Shown: positions 33,631-44,670 of the stretch, one piece after another
Layout of the letters: each line of letters begins with the position of its first letter
How positions within the stretch are numbered: the first letter of the stretch is position 1
DNA from: Glebionis coronaria
Lineage: Eukaryota > Streptophyta > Magnoliopsida > Asterales > Asteraceae
Direction: 5' to 3'
Length of the DNA: 64,000 nucleotides
NCBI GenBank assembly: GCA_025667525.1
Contig: CM046878.1
Coordinates: forward strand, 575,712,868-575,776,867
Program-made: the position numbers and the translations under genes
The notes under the pieces: model-generated
What the model was told of the DNA's origin: nothing
What the model saw: only the letters and a program-made list of their open reading frames with translations
The model's database searches: none

Positions 33631-36203
33631 CTAGGTAGGATGCCCGCGCTTCGCCGCGGGTGTTTCGATTTCATTACTTGCAACGTGTATGTATGGTTAA
33701 TATAATTCCAGTCTGCTTTCAATCCTTGGGTGCTTTCCACTGGTGATGGCGTTGATGTGCATGAAATCGTGAGGAAAAGTCGGATATTTTAAAGGTTTCT
33801 CGCTCTAATATGAGTAACCAATTTTACTTGTGTACGATAGTACCAAAATAGATTAATATTGCAACTTTGTTTAGTCTGCATAAACTTTTATGGAGACAGT
33901 ATGATACAAACTAAGAAAAAACTAAATATTGCTTGTGTCTTTTTTATACCATGTCTGCTACTATGTTTCAGTTACATCTGAGTCAACTATGTTGTTGTAT
34001 GCCAAAAGTGTGCCCGTCATGGCGTCATTCAGTGCCTAAGCATAATATAGAATAAAAAAAAAGCATGAAACATACTTTCAGATAGAGCTCCTTGATCTTA
34101 TTGATTGCTCTCATCATTATGGAAAGTACAGCGCCATCCAGTCACTCGTCTAATGCTTAACCACCCTTCTGGAAAAAAAGAATGGGTTAATCAAATGATA
34201 GTTTAATTCTAATATAAACACATAATATAAATCATTGTCCCAACGCAAAACATGTTTTTCCTTTGGCAAGTTATTTTAGTAGTTAAAATAGAGTACACGC
34301 CACAAACTAATCCGAGTATTTGATCTTAGCTTTTAAAGAAGTTAAGAGAGTAGAGACAATGTAGTCCGCCATGTTTTTGTAGCAAGTGCTTCTAATTACC
34401 TACATGGTGATCAAGATCATTTATGTAATACGCGATAAAGATCGACCACTTAATGGTTATATTGTAACAGAATCTTAGCGTTTCCTGATGAGTTGGTATA
34501 AACCACAATGTGGCGTAACATAGATGGAAATTAGTAAGGCCAGTAAGTAGCGCCTAACAATCATTATCTGATAAGGACCCTAATCTAACCTTTTAAAAGT
34601 TCGGCCCATCGATTCTGTTCACACGACCCTATAAATATGTATATCCTATTACTGCAAGATGATTTCTACGCCTGTATTTTTGCTGTGGATCCAGGAACTT
34701 CGGCTACATCTTCTTGATTCTTGTTGTTGGCAAAATACTTGTTGTTTTTTCGTCTCCTCGAATTTTCTTGACGTCGTTACGCCTAGCTAGTGCCAAAACA
34801 TAAGAAAAAAACAAATTAAACAATACAGTAACATGTTCATAACAATAAGGCTCTAAATAAAAAGATATCATTTGTTTTACTCACCCACGACAACAAAAGT
34901 CGCAGGGGTCAACGCAACAGGTTGTAATAAGGCCCAATTTAACACAAACTGATGTGACTTGTTCTATAAGGCCTAATTTAGCAGAAAGTGCATTTACATA
35001 AAACACACAACCTATATATTTATGATTTATCAGTAGCGAGAAAATTTTACAATTGAGGTCCGGAGTTTATAAACAAAGGCAGGGAAATCGAATATAAAAA
35101 CACTTTAGTGTTGCAAGAAATATTAGTCAAACAAAAAAACCACTTTACACCTAACATGTTAAAAAAATCGCAACATTTCAATATATCCGACTACATGATA
35201 TTATACCATAACCATGTCCTCAATTTAAAAAACAGTACAAATATTATTTAACTTCTTTACAACGCGTTATTTTGTTCCTTCACCTATATCTTGGGATAAT
35301 AAATGTATAAAGTTAAACAATAGATACATAAAAATGGTATCGAACTTACCAAGATCGCAAACCAAAACAGGTTATATGTACATATGCACCCGGTCGCACT
35401 TTCTCCAAATCCTCACATATACCAACCAAGGAGCGCCTTAGCAAAATTAACAACCAAAAACACATCCAAATTTCGATCTCACACTGTAATGTCAAGAACC
35501 CCCAAATATGTTTTATAAAAACCCATGGGATTGCAAATTCAGAACCTAACTTTTTCCCCTTGATAAACTAATAATGAGATCAAAGCACTAAGTAAAGCAC
35601 TAAGATCACCGTTAATTTCAAGAAAAAAATTAAAAACAAAGGACTTAAATAAAAGTACATACCATCATATGGTGTTGATGAGCCCAAAATAGCAAGAATC
35701 AGTATCATATGTGTGAAAAGATCGGAGGATTTGGAGAAGCTTCAGGAAATCATTTCGATGTATCTGTGTGTATAATGTTGGTCCAACCCAAAATAGCAAG
35801 CCACAGTCAGCCCAAAAAGAACCAGGAGCCCGATGTCGAAACGACGTAATTGATTATTACTCTATGTCAAACAATCAGAAAACCTAAAAAAATGTTTAAA
35901 CTAAAAAAATAAACAATACAGGACAAATATGCATAAAATCGGGAAGACTAACCGATGGTAATTGTAAACGTTGTCTGCAGCGGAGATACGAATTGATGTT
36001 GAAACGAAGATGTTGATTTTTTCTGTGATTTCTTAATAAATGATTAGTGACGGCGGCGGTGGCGGTTTTTTTTAAGAAGATAAGGAATGAGGATGGAAGG
36101 GATGTTTGGTTTTTTTAACCGTTAATAACCGTCAATAAAACAATGTGGGTGTTTTTTTTATATTTTTTATTACGGAAATTCCCATAAATTATTATAGTTA
36201 TAA
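33631..36203 (-). mobile_element. Helitron inserted in a copia RT
   Basis: On minus the element starts at 36203 (TTATAACTATAATAATTTAT) and ends at 33631 with the hairpin CCCGCGGCGAAGCGCGGG, then CATCCTACCTAG. The flanking RT reads ...GAGACA | TTTTCAT..., so insertion was between A and T as Helitrons do. The first dinucleotide is TT instead of TC, probably one mutation. The 2573-bp element encodes no Rep-helicase and is non-autonomous. A GC-rich leader-like stretch (36010-36070) and short coding-like pieces suggest captured host sequence, which I could not identify. Confidence 0.85.
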
Positions 36204-36350
36204 TGTCTCTCGGATTTTGAAAAATTTGTAATCCTAAAAAGAAATACATTTGTCCATCATTCACATGACTTAGGATCGGTCGAGACAAATATTATATCAT
36301 CTACATATATTTGGATGATTAGAATGGGTTTGCGTGTTTCATCCCATAGA
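36204..36350 (-). pseudogene. Copia 3 RT remnant, upstream half
   Basis: On minus it reads TRKPILIIQIYVDDIIFVST (the RT YVDD block), then a gap, then FFLGLQIFQNPRDI up to the Helitron edge. The block continues at 33630. The wording resembles Sirevirus-type copia RTs (inference). Confidence 0.8.
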
Positions 36351-37039
36351 CGGATCACCATTTTAGAGGAGCATATCTAACACCTGTCGTATTATTTTTG
36401 GTGTGACGCATGTGACCAGCATGATATAAGGGGTGGCTCATGTATCGTCTCTATTGAGCACATATGCGTTCCGTCCTTTATAGTCTTATCATTGTAGTGT
36501 ACTACACAATCATGCACAAAGTTCCATTTAAATTGATCCGGATGTCCATTAATATTGCAATCTATGTGACTAAGAATCGAGGAAACTATGATACACCGTA
36601 GGTGACTTGAGCCCTCCCCGTTCCCTAAATTTATAGAGACTTGGACGACTATATCTTATCACATGTATTGATGTATAGCTCGAACAAGAATTTTTCTAGT
36701 GTAAATTCGTACGGTTAATTAGTAGTCATACCACAAAAAAACCAACCAAGCCTATTCCAAATCAGGTAAGAATATCCTGTAGAACTTTTGATATCCTTAT
36801 GGATAAAATGTATTCTTACTGTGGTTCCTAGCATTAGTTTGATAACACTACAGGATAGCCAGCAACCTTACCAGAACGCAAAAAGAAGCTAAACCATAAT
36901 TTATTTTCCGAAAGAATGAACATTTCACTGTTGTGTTCATTCACATTCCACCACTATAGTCGAAATTTCATATGCCTTTATCGTACGATGCCAAAATTCT
37001 TTGTAGTCACATGTTACATGCCAAAATTTTTATTATTCA
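36351..37039. other. Decayed DNA, no gene recognised
   Basis: It may contain further unrecognisable parts of copia 3 on minus. No domain could be read. Confidence 0.4.
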
Positions 37040-37163
37040 AATCTTTAGATGAACTTAATCGAGCATAAAATTGAAAGCCTAAGATAATTTCTCAACATGT
37101 ATGATGCTCATACACTAGAGTATATAAAAAAGAGAGATTTCATTTCATTTACCAATGTGGGAT
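37040..37163 (-). ncRNA. Diverged member of the Pol III-type ncRNA family, copy D
   Basis: ATCCCACATTG (37163-37153) and TATATAC (37126-37120) on minus are 26 bp apart, and ATCATACATGTTGAG follows, like the start of copy F. Beyond this the body diverges and only weak T4-T5 runs occur (near 37040). The promoter is well preserved; the RNA body is doubtful. Confidence 0.35.
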
Positions 37164-37383
37164 GTAATCTTGGAGTAGTTTTATCTTTATCTTTACTACT
37201 ATATAATGCATTTGGGACTATTCTAAAAATAGAAAGTCTGAATTTTCAGACATTTGAAAACAGGCTGACATCACCACCACCGCTGCCGCTGATGTTCATT
37301 TCTAACCGGTTTCATGATTTCGTTCATAGTAACAGATCATCATCTGGTTTTAAATTTCCACGGACAGCCACTCGCCGGATAAG

Positions 37384-37608
37384 ATGCCGTCGTCGTCGCC
37401 TTCGCCGGAATTAAACTCACTTGAGCCGGAAACGGATAATCGCCGCCACCGCGTAGATCCGGGTCTTTCATCTTCGTACTTCCGTTCGAAAATAAATCAT
37501 AAGATTTTCTCCCAATCTATCGTCGTTCCGCCGCCGTCATCGGAACCAACCGATTTCATTTTCCGATCAAGGTTCATGCTGCGTGAAATCCTCTTATTTC
37601 CCCACTAA
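37384..37608 (+). CDS. Possible captured first exon, unknown gene
   Basis: An ATG opens a 74-codon frame (MPSSSPSPELNSLEP..., then SSSYFRSKINHKIFSQS). It is GC-richer than its surroundings and preceded by a C/G-rich leader-like stretch, which is what a captured 5' exon of a host gene looks like. I do not recognise the protein. It ends at a stop with no clear splice site, so it is probably a fragment and non-functional. Confidence 0.35.
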   Translation: MPSSSPSPELNSLEPETDNRRHRVDPGLSSSYFRSKINHKIFSQSIVVPPPSSEPTDFIFRSRFMLREILLFPH

Positions 37609-37719
37609 GGATCGAAAGGATTGTTTTGTGTGTTAAGGATTATGTAAAACATGAGGAAAAACAGATCTTAGATATTTGATAAGGGTGGAGGCGCATGAAA
37701 AAGAGAGAGAATAGGGTTT

Positions 37720-37993
37720 TACTCCCTCCGTCCCATAATAATAGTTTACCGACAAAAAACACGCAGTATAATAAAACATCACTGTTTCAGTTTTCTCTCT
37801 CTTACTTTTTACACAAAGATAATTTTACGCTTAACCAATTAATTTACAACTTATTTATTGTTTGTAATTATACCCTCAAGTGAGGGTGATATAGCAACTT
37901 AATTTACATTTCTTATATATTTTTGGACTAGATTATTAATATGAGACGTTCAAAAATAGTATACTGGACTATTAATATGAGACGGAGGGAGTA
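37720..37993. mobile_element. Stowaway-type MITE
   Basis: The ends CTCCCTCCGTCCCATAATA and (reverse complement of the right end) CTCCCTCCGTCTCATATTA are the classic Stowaway (Tc1/mariner) termini, with TA on both sides. It is 274 bp and non-coding. Confidence 0.85.
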
Positions 37994-39259
37994 ATATTTA
38001 GTCGGTGTGTGTTTTTTTATCAGGATGTGATGTGGGGCTATTTTGTACTTATCTTTTGTAAAGGTATTTTGTGGTTTAGTCATAATCATAACTTAATAAA
38101 TCATCACTATCAAATGTAAAACCGTGTGCTAACGGTATCGGTCGACCGAAGGGTGACCGAAGTAGCAGTCGGTCGATCCTGTTCCGACAACCGACTCGAT
38201 CTGGTTGATCCTTTGAAATCGATCCATCAGACAATCTATTCGTCTCTTTTTTTTTATCTCTTTTATTTTTTTAAATTATATTTATTTAGTTTTAATAGAT
38301 AAAATTTATAATAAATTTTCAAATTTTAATATACTGAGTTCTGTTTAATTCTCAACAAAATATAATAATTTGATCATTTTTAGAGTTACTTTTTATTAAT
38401 GCATTTTATTTTCTTTATCTTTAATTAATTAACTTTTAACAGTATCTTAGTATAGTTATTGTAATGTTTTTATTTAAACAAATGTAACTTTAAAAAGTAA
38501 TAAATTTTTTTTTGAACTTGGTCACTTTGTTGTGAAAACAAATCGTTTATAAATTGCCGGAAAGAGAAAGCTGACGTGGTAGAAAAAATGTTGGTCGCTA
38601 ATGGTCGTTGTTATAGATAGACTAAGTAGCAAAATTTTACTAGACGTATTTGGTTGGTCGCGGTGGGATGTTTTGGAATCCATCCATTGTTTCACTCGGT
38701 CGACCAGCTGTGATGACCGAGTGAATCGCTTGCCGATTACTTAAATCAGTCGTGCATACGTTCGATGGAGGAGTAAAAAAAAGGACAAAAAAAAGTTGTA
38801 TAGTTAATGTGAAAAAAAGTCGTTTGTAGTTTATCGGATAAAGAAAATTGATATATCGGAGTTTTTGTGGGGTCAACTAAGTTACCACTGTAGGTAGCTT
38901 TAGATAATTTATAGAGTTTCGTTAATTATAAAATAAATAAATCAGTATATGTGCGTGTTTTATGTGAGATAGAATGAATTTCAAATGCCACTTGTTATTG
39001 AAAGTTAATTTTTGCGGAAAAAATTGATTGTTAGATTGTTTTATATCAGGTGACATTTGTTTGTCATAAAATTTAATTACACGACATCCCGCAGCATTGC
39101 GCGGGTAACATACTAGTATCAAATAATGTACACACCTACATGTTCTAAAAGGTTCAAAATTGAAAGTGAGCAGACTCCTTGTAAATAAAAAGTTTGAAGT
39201 ATCCTTCTATAAGTAAAAAAAAAAATAAAGGTTGGGGATTTATACTATTTGCAGATATA

Positions 39260-39348
39260 AGAATTACGATAGCTTTAGCGTTTGAATTTACCTATAAACT
39301 TCAATAACCATATACTTGAAAACCTAATATCTTTCACCTATGTGGAAT
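39260..39348 (-). ncRNA. Remnant of the Pol III-type ncRNA family, copy E
   Basis: ATTCCACATAG (39348-39338) is followed by GTATATGG about 23 bp downstream on minus. The body is not recognisable. It is probably a decayed promoter. Confidence 0.2.
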
Positions 39349-41385
39349 GTAAGTAACTATAAAATGATTGTATCCAAATGCATGACAACGTACATATCTA
39401 CACTTGACAATACATGCATGTTATCTACTGAGAAACTCAAATAGAAATATGAAACTTTTGTGACAATAACCTGTAATTCCACAGTTTCCTCAACTACACT
39501 ACGTTGACAATCCTCATGAGCGTTAAGAGATCGCCCGAGGTCAAGTTCGAATGATAGTCTCTCGATATAATAGCTAGAAATGTAGGCAGGAGGGCCCATA
39601 TCACCTGTAATTCCACAGTTTCCTCAGCCTCAATCAGTCATTGCATTAGTTTGAATGCTACTTTTTGCATGATTGAACTCCAAAGTGATAAGAGCTTAAA
39701 CATGTTTGGACAATCTTTGTAAACAAAAAGGCATGAAGTACATGCTGGTTAAGTTATATATGTTCATTTTGGAGCACTTGTATTTTAACCCTACTCTCAT
39801 AACTAATTCCAAAGTTGACATACAGTAATTAGGTGACGGCTGCAACTGAATTCGGATATCATCTACCGAGCGCTGTTGTATAAAACCAACTGGCGACTCC
39901 ATAGTTGAACCATGAACAAAAAGTTTCTTCAAAAGATTTTATTTTATTAGGTAGATAGAAGTAAAAGTTAGTATTAAATATTTCTGCATAAACGAAAAGT
40001 TTGTAAATAAAAGGTCTGAAAGCCCTTTTCAAGAGTGAAAGGATATTGAAAATCTAACGATATATTGGAATGATGTTTACGCAAAGTTACCAGAGTTAAA
40101 GAATAATTGTAGGCTTGTAGCCCAAAAAGGTTACAACCATCTGCATCTTTACATTACACGAGACAAGGTTCCGGGAACCTTGCTCTGTCTGGCTGGACTT
40201 ACGATTGAATAACACTTCACTTTGCATGCGCACTTTTGTTCCTCTCAAGTTTCTTATCTTCCTCTTTCCATGCGAAATTTTGTTCCGTAACAAGAGAAAA
40301 TATACAAAAGCCAATTCACAAAAAAAGGCGATGGCCCGTTTTATTTATCAACAACACTTTACATATGAGCATAGCCCTGTCGGAAAATTTTAAAAAATGT
40401 AGAATGTATGAAAAAGAAAAAGATGCCGAGGACATTGCCGGGAGTTGAACCATAGTCCTTGAAGTTAAGTTGCAATTCACTTACCAGCAAACTCTCTCTA
40501 CACACCTAATATATCTCGAATTGAGAAACTTTATATATGGACTTAGCCCATGAAATAAAGACAGCCCGTAATTTTGGACAAAAATGATCAACAATAAATA
40601 GTCTAACTATGAATTTGCATGTTGAAATGAAAAGCCAACCGGAGGAAAAGATGGCAGTGGCGTACGCAGACATCCAACGATGTGCGACGATGTGTTAAAG
40701 TAACCTAGAGTAACATTAGTGACCGGAAAAGCAAATACCTACATTTACTTACTTAGACATGTTACATACTAAATGTTTAGTATAATACCCGCTCATTGTT
40801 ATAATGTTATAGCTCAAGACTATCCCATAAATATTTCAGTTATGTAACATACTTTCTATTATATATCAACGAACAGGTAAAATCTTATTGTGACGGCCAA
40901 AAAAACATAAGTAAGCGAAATCGTTAAGTGGGATCGGAAAAGTCCAAAAAGGGACTAATTAAATTTGGCCTCAAGTCAAAATATTCTTATTACTCACGTA
41001 AGAAACTCTCGTTTCTAGACAGTTTGTTCGAGCGTTGCAACACATTTATAGAAACTAAACTTGTCATGCACCGTACGTGAAATCAAGGCATACGTCGTTT
41101 TAACATCCAAAACGCCCATCTATTCACACCTATTAGTTATGAAAAATTACTAATAACACATACAAACATAAACTAGTATGTATATCTAAAGGAACACAAA
41201 TTCAAAAAATATTTATAGAATAAAGAAAAATATGTAATAATGTGACTGTCATTTTTTGTTCTTAAGACATAAAAAATCGAAGATGAACTACTCGTGGGTA
41301 TCGAACCAAAGACCTTGAGAATAAGGCACCCAATACTTCAATTATCATCGGTGTTATATGAAGTTCTTTTTTAGTATCTGTTGTC
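39349..41385. other. Mostly featureless; two tRNA-like B-box fragments
   Basis: On minus near 40450 (GGTTCAACTCCCGG) and near 41300 (TTGGTTCGATACCC) there are B-box-like motifs that could be tRNA-derived SINE fragments. No A box could be placed with confidence, and no gene is seen in the remainder. Confidence 0.35.
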
Positions 41386-41584
41386 AAAAAAAGTCAAGAG
41401 TATTATATTCATTTTAGGAGACATCGTGGAGACATCGTGCATACGAGGTTTGAAGTTTTTGGTCATATAATCAACTTCGTTAACAGATGTATCCGAAAAC
41501 ATAATAACACTCAGGACATGTATGATTCTCATACTCTATAGTATATAAACTAGAAAGGTAATACTTCTTTAATTCATGTGGGAT
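41386..41584 (-). ncRNA. Candidate Pol III-type ncRNA, copy F
   Basis: This is the best-formed copy. On minus, ATCCCACATGA (41584-41574) and TATATAC (41547-41541) are 26 bp apart, the plant Pol III snRNA-type spacing. The RNA would start near 41520 (CATGTCCTGAGTGTT) and end at a T7 run (41392-41386), about 135 nt. GTC..GAGTGTT near the 5' end can pair with AATACTC..GAC just before the T-run, closing the RNA with a terminal stem. The body has TTTTCGGATACAT, CGAAGTTGATTATATG and AACTTCAAACCTC, shared with A and B, and an ACGATGTCTCC direct duplication of its own. Confidence 0.5.
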
Positions 41585-41889
41585 ATCAAGTTTAATTATA
41601 GTAGTACTTTGTAATGTACTATTGGTTTCAAATTTTCAGTCATTAACAAAAATGATCACTGTGTCTCTTGCTTCATCTCTAGAAATGACAATTATACTCT
41701 CTATTAAAGGACCTAGGAATGACAATTCTACTCTCTATTCGTTCTCTCGACAAATAAGCGAACATTAAGAAGTAAATAACCGGAATTAGATATGGTATAC
41801 TAGTGTGACTAACCAAGTAGACCTTTAAGAAACTTATGGGTCAATGTCATATATAAAAAGGCATGCACTACAAGAAAGTTGAGAACAGA

Positions 41890-42370
41890 TGACGGGGGTT
41901 TCCCTGGCGACACAATGTCGCCAGGGATAACCCCTTTTCCCTGGCGACAACGCTGACGTGGCGGAAAAGTAGGTTTACTTTTTGGTCAAAGTTTGACTAG
42001 AGTTTCCCTGGCGACATGTCGCCAGGGATAATCGGTCCAAAAAGAGATACCAAGTGAAAGAGCGCGAAATTTTCCCTCCAATGTTTCCCTGGCGACATGT
42101 CGCCAGGGAAAACCTAGTCAAACTTTGACCAACTTATCCCTGGCGACATGTCGCCAGGGAAAAGTCGTCCATCGTATTTAACAAAATGAATATTTGCTAA
42201 TTACATGTCAAGATTATCCCTGGCGACATGTCGCCAGGGAAACCTTCGCCATTTGGGATTAGTTTCAAAATTAAACACAAATGTTTAACTACATGTCAAG
42301 AATGTGTGGCGGGCTTTTACCCGCCAAATCCCAAATGTTTCCCTGGCGACATGTCGCCAGGGAAACTCCC
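41890..42370. repeat. 5' subterminal palindrome cluster
   Basis: Five full and two imperfect copies of a 28-bp perfect palindrome with core GGCGACATGTCGCC, extended by CCCT and AGGG and often TTT/AAA. In CACTA elements such arrays are binding sites for the TNPA-type protein (known for En/Spm; inferred here). Confidence 0.9.
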
Positions 42371-42399
42371 TGACATATATTTATTTTGTTTTTGCTTGT

Positions 42400-42635
42400 T
42401 AATTATTATTTTAACTATCGATCCGATGTTATTTTATTTTTGCGACGTTTATATAATAAAAATGAGACATTTATAAAACAAATATTTATTTATTCCAAAT
42501 AATTATTTATTCCAAATAATTATTTATTCCAAATAATTATTATATTAACTATCGATCCGATGTTATTTAATTTTTGCGACGTTTATATAATAAAAATGAG
42601 ACATTTATAAAACAAATATTTATTTATTCATAATA
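42400..42635. repeat. ~100-bp direct duplication
   Basis: A block starting TTTAACTATCGATCCGATG / ATTAACTATCGATCCGATG and running to AAACAAATATTTATTTATT occurs twice, separated by three copies of CCAAATAATTATTTATT. It lies between the palindromes and the 3' end of the GRF gene. Confidence 0.85.
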
Positions 42636-42724
42636 TTATACATAGCCCTTGTGGAATCAAATGGAAAACTTAAAAACAGACATTACTAATCAACTTAAAG
42701 TTCGTGAAGTAGTGCAGCCGATTA

Positions 42725-43215
42725 CTACTCAACGCTAAGATTTTCCATTTCATTTAAAAGCTCATGAAGTATTGCAGCCGATTGACATGCGTGGTCTTCA
42801 GGATGCCTTTCCATTTCTAGTCTTGCCTCTAACATCTTTATCTTTAGATCTTTGATCTTGCAATTTGAGCACTCAGTGGGTGCAGATTGAGAAGGACCTG
42901 TAGAAGAACTTGGATGTGAACCTTGAGGTGTTGAAGATCCAGGGGAAGATCTTATACGGAGTTCGAGATCAAAATCATCCTTCCATTTAAAATATTTACA
43001 TCCATAATCATTTGTTTTTGGCTGTTACAAAGTAAACAAATAACATGACATGTCATTTAATAATCACACGTATTACATAACTAAAACATTTGATTGTTTA
43101 CCTTCGAAAAAGGACATGCATAATAGAGTTTACCAAAGCTATGAGGTTGATGTGACTGTCTCAACACAATATATCCCTTTCTACATGTACACTTATAAGC
43201 TTCACGGGGATCCAT
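42725..43215 (-). CDS. GRF-type zinc-finger protein inside the CACTA element
   Basis: Two exons on minus: 43215-43102 (38 codons, start ATG at 43215) and 43021-42725 (98 codons plus TAG), joined by a 79-bp GT-AG intron (donor AAG|GTAAAC, acceptor ACAG|CC). The 136-aa product has C9-T-C11, YYAC34, GC46 and KYFKW47-51, the CxC...C...C...FxW pattern of GRF zinc fingers, which bind nucleic acid. A Ser/Pro-rich linker and a C-terminal helical, coiled-coil-like tail follow. It runs opposite to the transposase genes. Its role is unknown; it could be a captured host gene or an accessory protein. The frame is intact. Confidence 0.72.
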
Positions 43216-43261
43216 CTGCTACCAAATCAGGTGGTGGTGGTGGTGAGTTTGGTAGGAGATG

Positions 43262-43395
43262 ATAAGTGTGTGTGTGTGTGTGATCTGCTGATGATAAGTG
43301 TGTGTGAATCCTTTTATGGTCAAAAAGTGAGGGAAATAGTTAACATTTTCCCGCCAATGTTTTCCCGCCAACGTTTTCCCGCCAATAGTTAAACG
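43262..43395. other. Short GT repeat and upstream region of GRF gene
   Basis: A (GT)n run of about 20 bp (43266-43284) and three CCCGCCAA(T/C)G-type copies (43350-43387) lie between the GRF start and the minisatellite; the GRF promoter would be here. No clear TATA box is seen. Confidence 0.4.
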
Positions 43396-44670
43396 TTGGA
43401 TGTTCAATGGATGACCCGGTTTGTTATGGTTGTACGTTGGATGTTCAATAGATGATCCGGTTTGTTATGGTTATACGTTGGATGTTCAATGGACGACTCG
43501 ACATGTGTTGGTTACACGTTAGATGTTAAATAAATGAGTCGGCATGTATTGGTTAGACGTTAGATGTTCAATGGATGAGTCGGTATGCATTTGTTAAACG
43601 TTAGATGTTCAATGGATGAGTCGGCATGTCTTGGTTACACGTTGGATGTTCAATGGACGACTCGACATGTGTTGGTTACACGTTAGATGTTCAATGGATG
43701 AGTCGGTATGCATTTGTTAAACATTAGATGTTCAATGGATGAGTCGGCATGTCTTGGTTACACGTTAGATGTTCAATGGATGAGTCGGCATGTCTTGGTT
43801 ACACGTTGGATGTTCAATGGACGACTCGACATGTGTTTTTTACACGTTAGATGTTCAATGGATGAGTCGGTATGCATTTGTTAAACATTAGATGTTCAAT
43901 GGATGAGTCGGCATGTCTTGGTTACACGTTAGATGTTCAATGGATGAGTCGGCATGTCTTGGTTACACGTTGGATGTTCAATGGACGACTCGACATGTGT
44001 TGGTTACACGTTAGATGTTCAATGGATGAGTCGGTATGCATTTGTTAAACATTAGATGTTCAATGGATGAGTCGGCATGTCTTGGTTACACGTTAGATGT
44101 TCAATGGATGAGTCGGCATGTCTTGGTTACACGTTGGATGTTCAATGGACGACTCGACATGTGTTGGTTACACGTTAGATGTTCAATGGATGAGTCGGTA
44201 TGCATTTGTTAAACATTAGATGTTCAATGGATGAGTCGGCATGTCTTGGTTACACGTTAGATGTTCAATGGATGAGTCGGCATGTCTTGGTTACACGTTG
44301 GATGTTCAATGGACAACTCGACATGTGTTGGTTACACGTTAGATGTTCAATGGATGAGTCGGTATGCATTTGTTAAACATTAGATGTTCAATGGATGAGT
44401 CGGTATGCATTTGTTAAACACGACATGTCTTGGTTACATGTTAGATGTTCAATGGATGAGTCGGCATGTCTTGGTTACACGTTAGATGTTCAATGGATGA
44501 GTCGGCATGTCTTGGTTACACGTTGGATGTTCAATGGACGACTCGACATGTGTTGGTTACACGTTAGATGTTCAATGGATGACTCGACATGTCTTGGTTA
44601 CATGTTAGATGTTCAATGGATGAGTCGGTATGCATTTGTTAAACGTTAGATGTTAAATGGTTACCGAATT
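43395..44670 (+). repeat. Minisatellite of ~41-42-bp units with higher-order pattern
   Basis: About 30 units share GATGTTCAATGGATGAGTCG. Unit types differ by GGTATGCATTTGTTAAAC, GCATGTCTTGGTTACACG, or ACGACTCGACATGTG. Through the middle they cycle in a four-unit order (~165 bp) about five times. Open frames across it are repeat by-products. Confidence 0.92.

Larger units (their letters stand above)
37190..39116 (+). mobile_element. Helitron with nested MITE and possible captured exon
   Basis: It starts TCTTTACTACTATATAATGC after an A and ends with the hairpin CCCGCAGCATTGCGCGGG, then TAACATACTAG and a T. This is the TC...CTAG structure inserted at A|T. The 5' end is related to that of the 24406 Helitron. 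The 1927-bp element has no Rep-helicase. It carries a Stowaway MITE (37720-37993) and a coding-like exon (37384-37608). A cluster of GGTCGACC/GGTCGACCGA motifs at 38130-38200 and 38690-38720 may mark a further small insertion. Confidence 0.8.

Noticed and set aside
33450..33740. A 96-codon minus-strand frame as one gene
   Set aside because: It is a chance fusion: the first part is Helitron 3' end and the rest is copia RT.
34660..34800. Histone-fold (NF-YC-like) fragment in the Helitron
   Set aside because: ILPTTRIKKM on minus recalls the family, but a stop follows at once and no other motif supports it.
40425..40500. tRNA gene
   Set aside because: Only a B-box-like GGTTCAACTCC is present on minus. 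No cloverleaf or acceptor stem can be formed, so it is at most a SINE fragment.
44395..44649. An open frame across repeats
   Set aside because: It is a by-product of the minisatellite inside the CACTA element.
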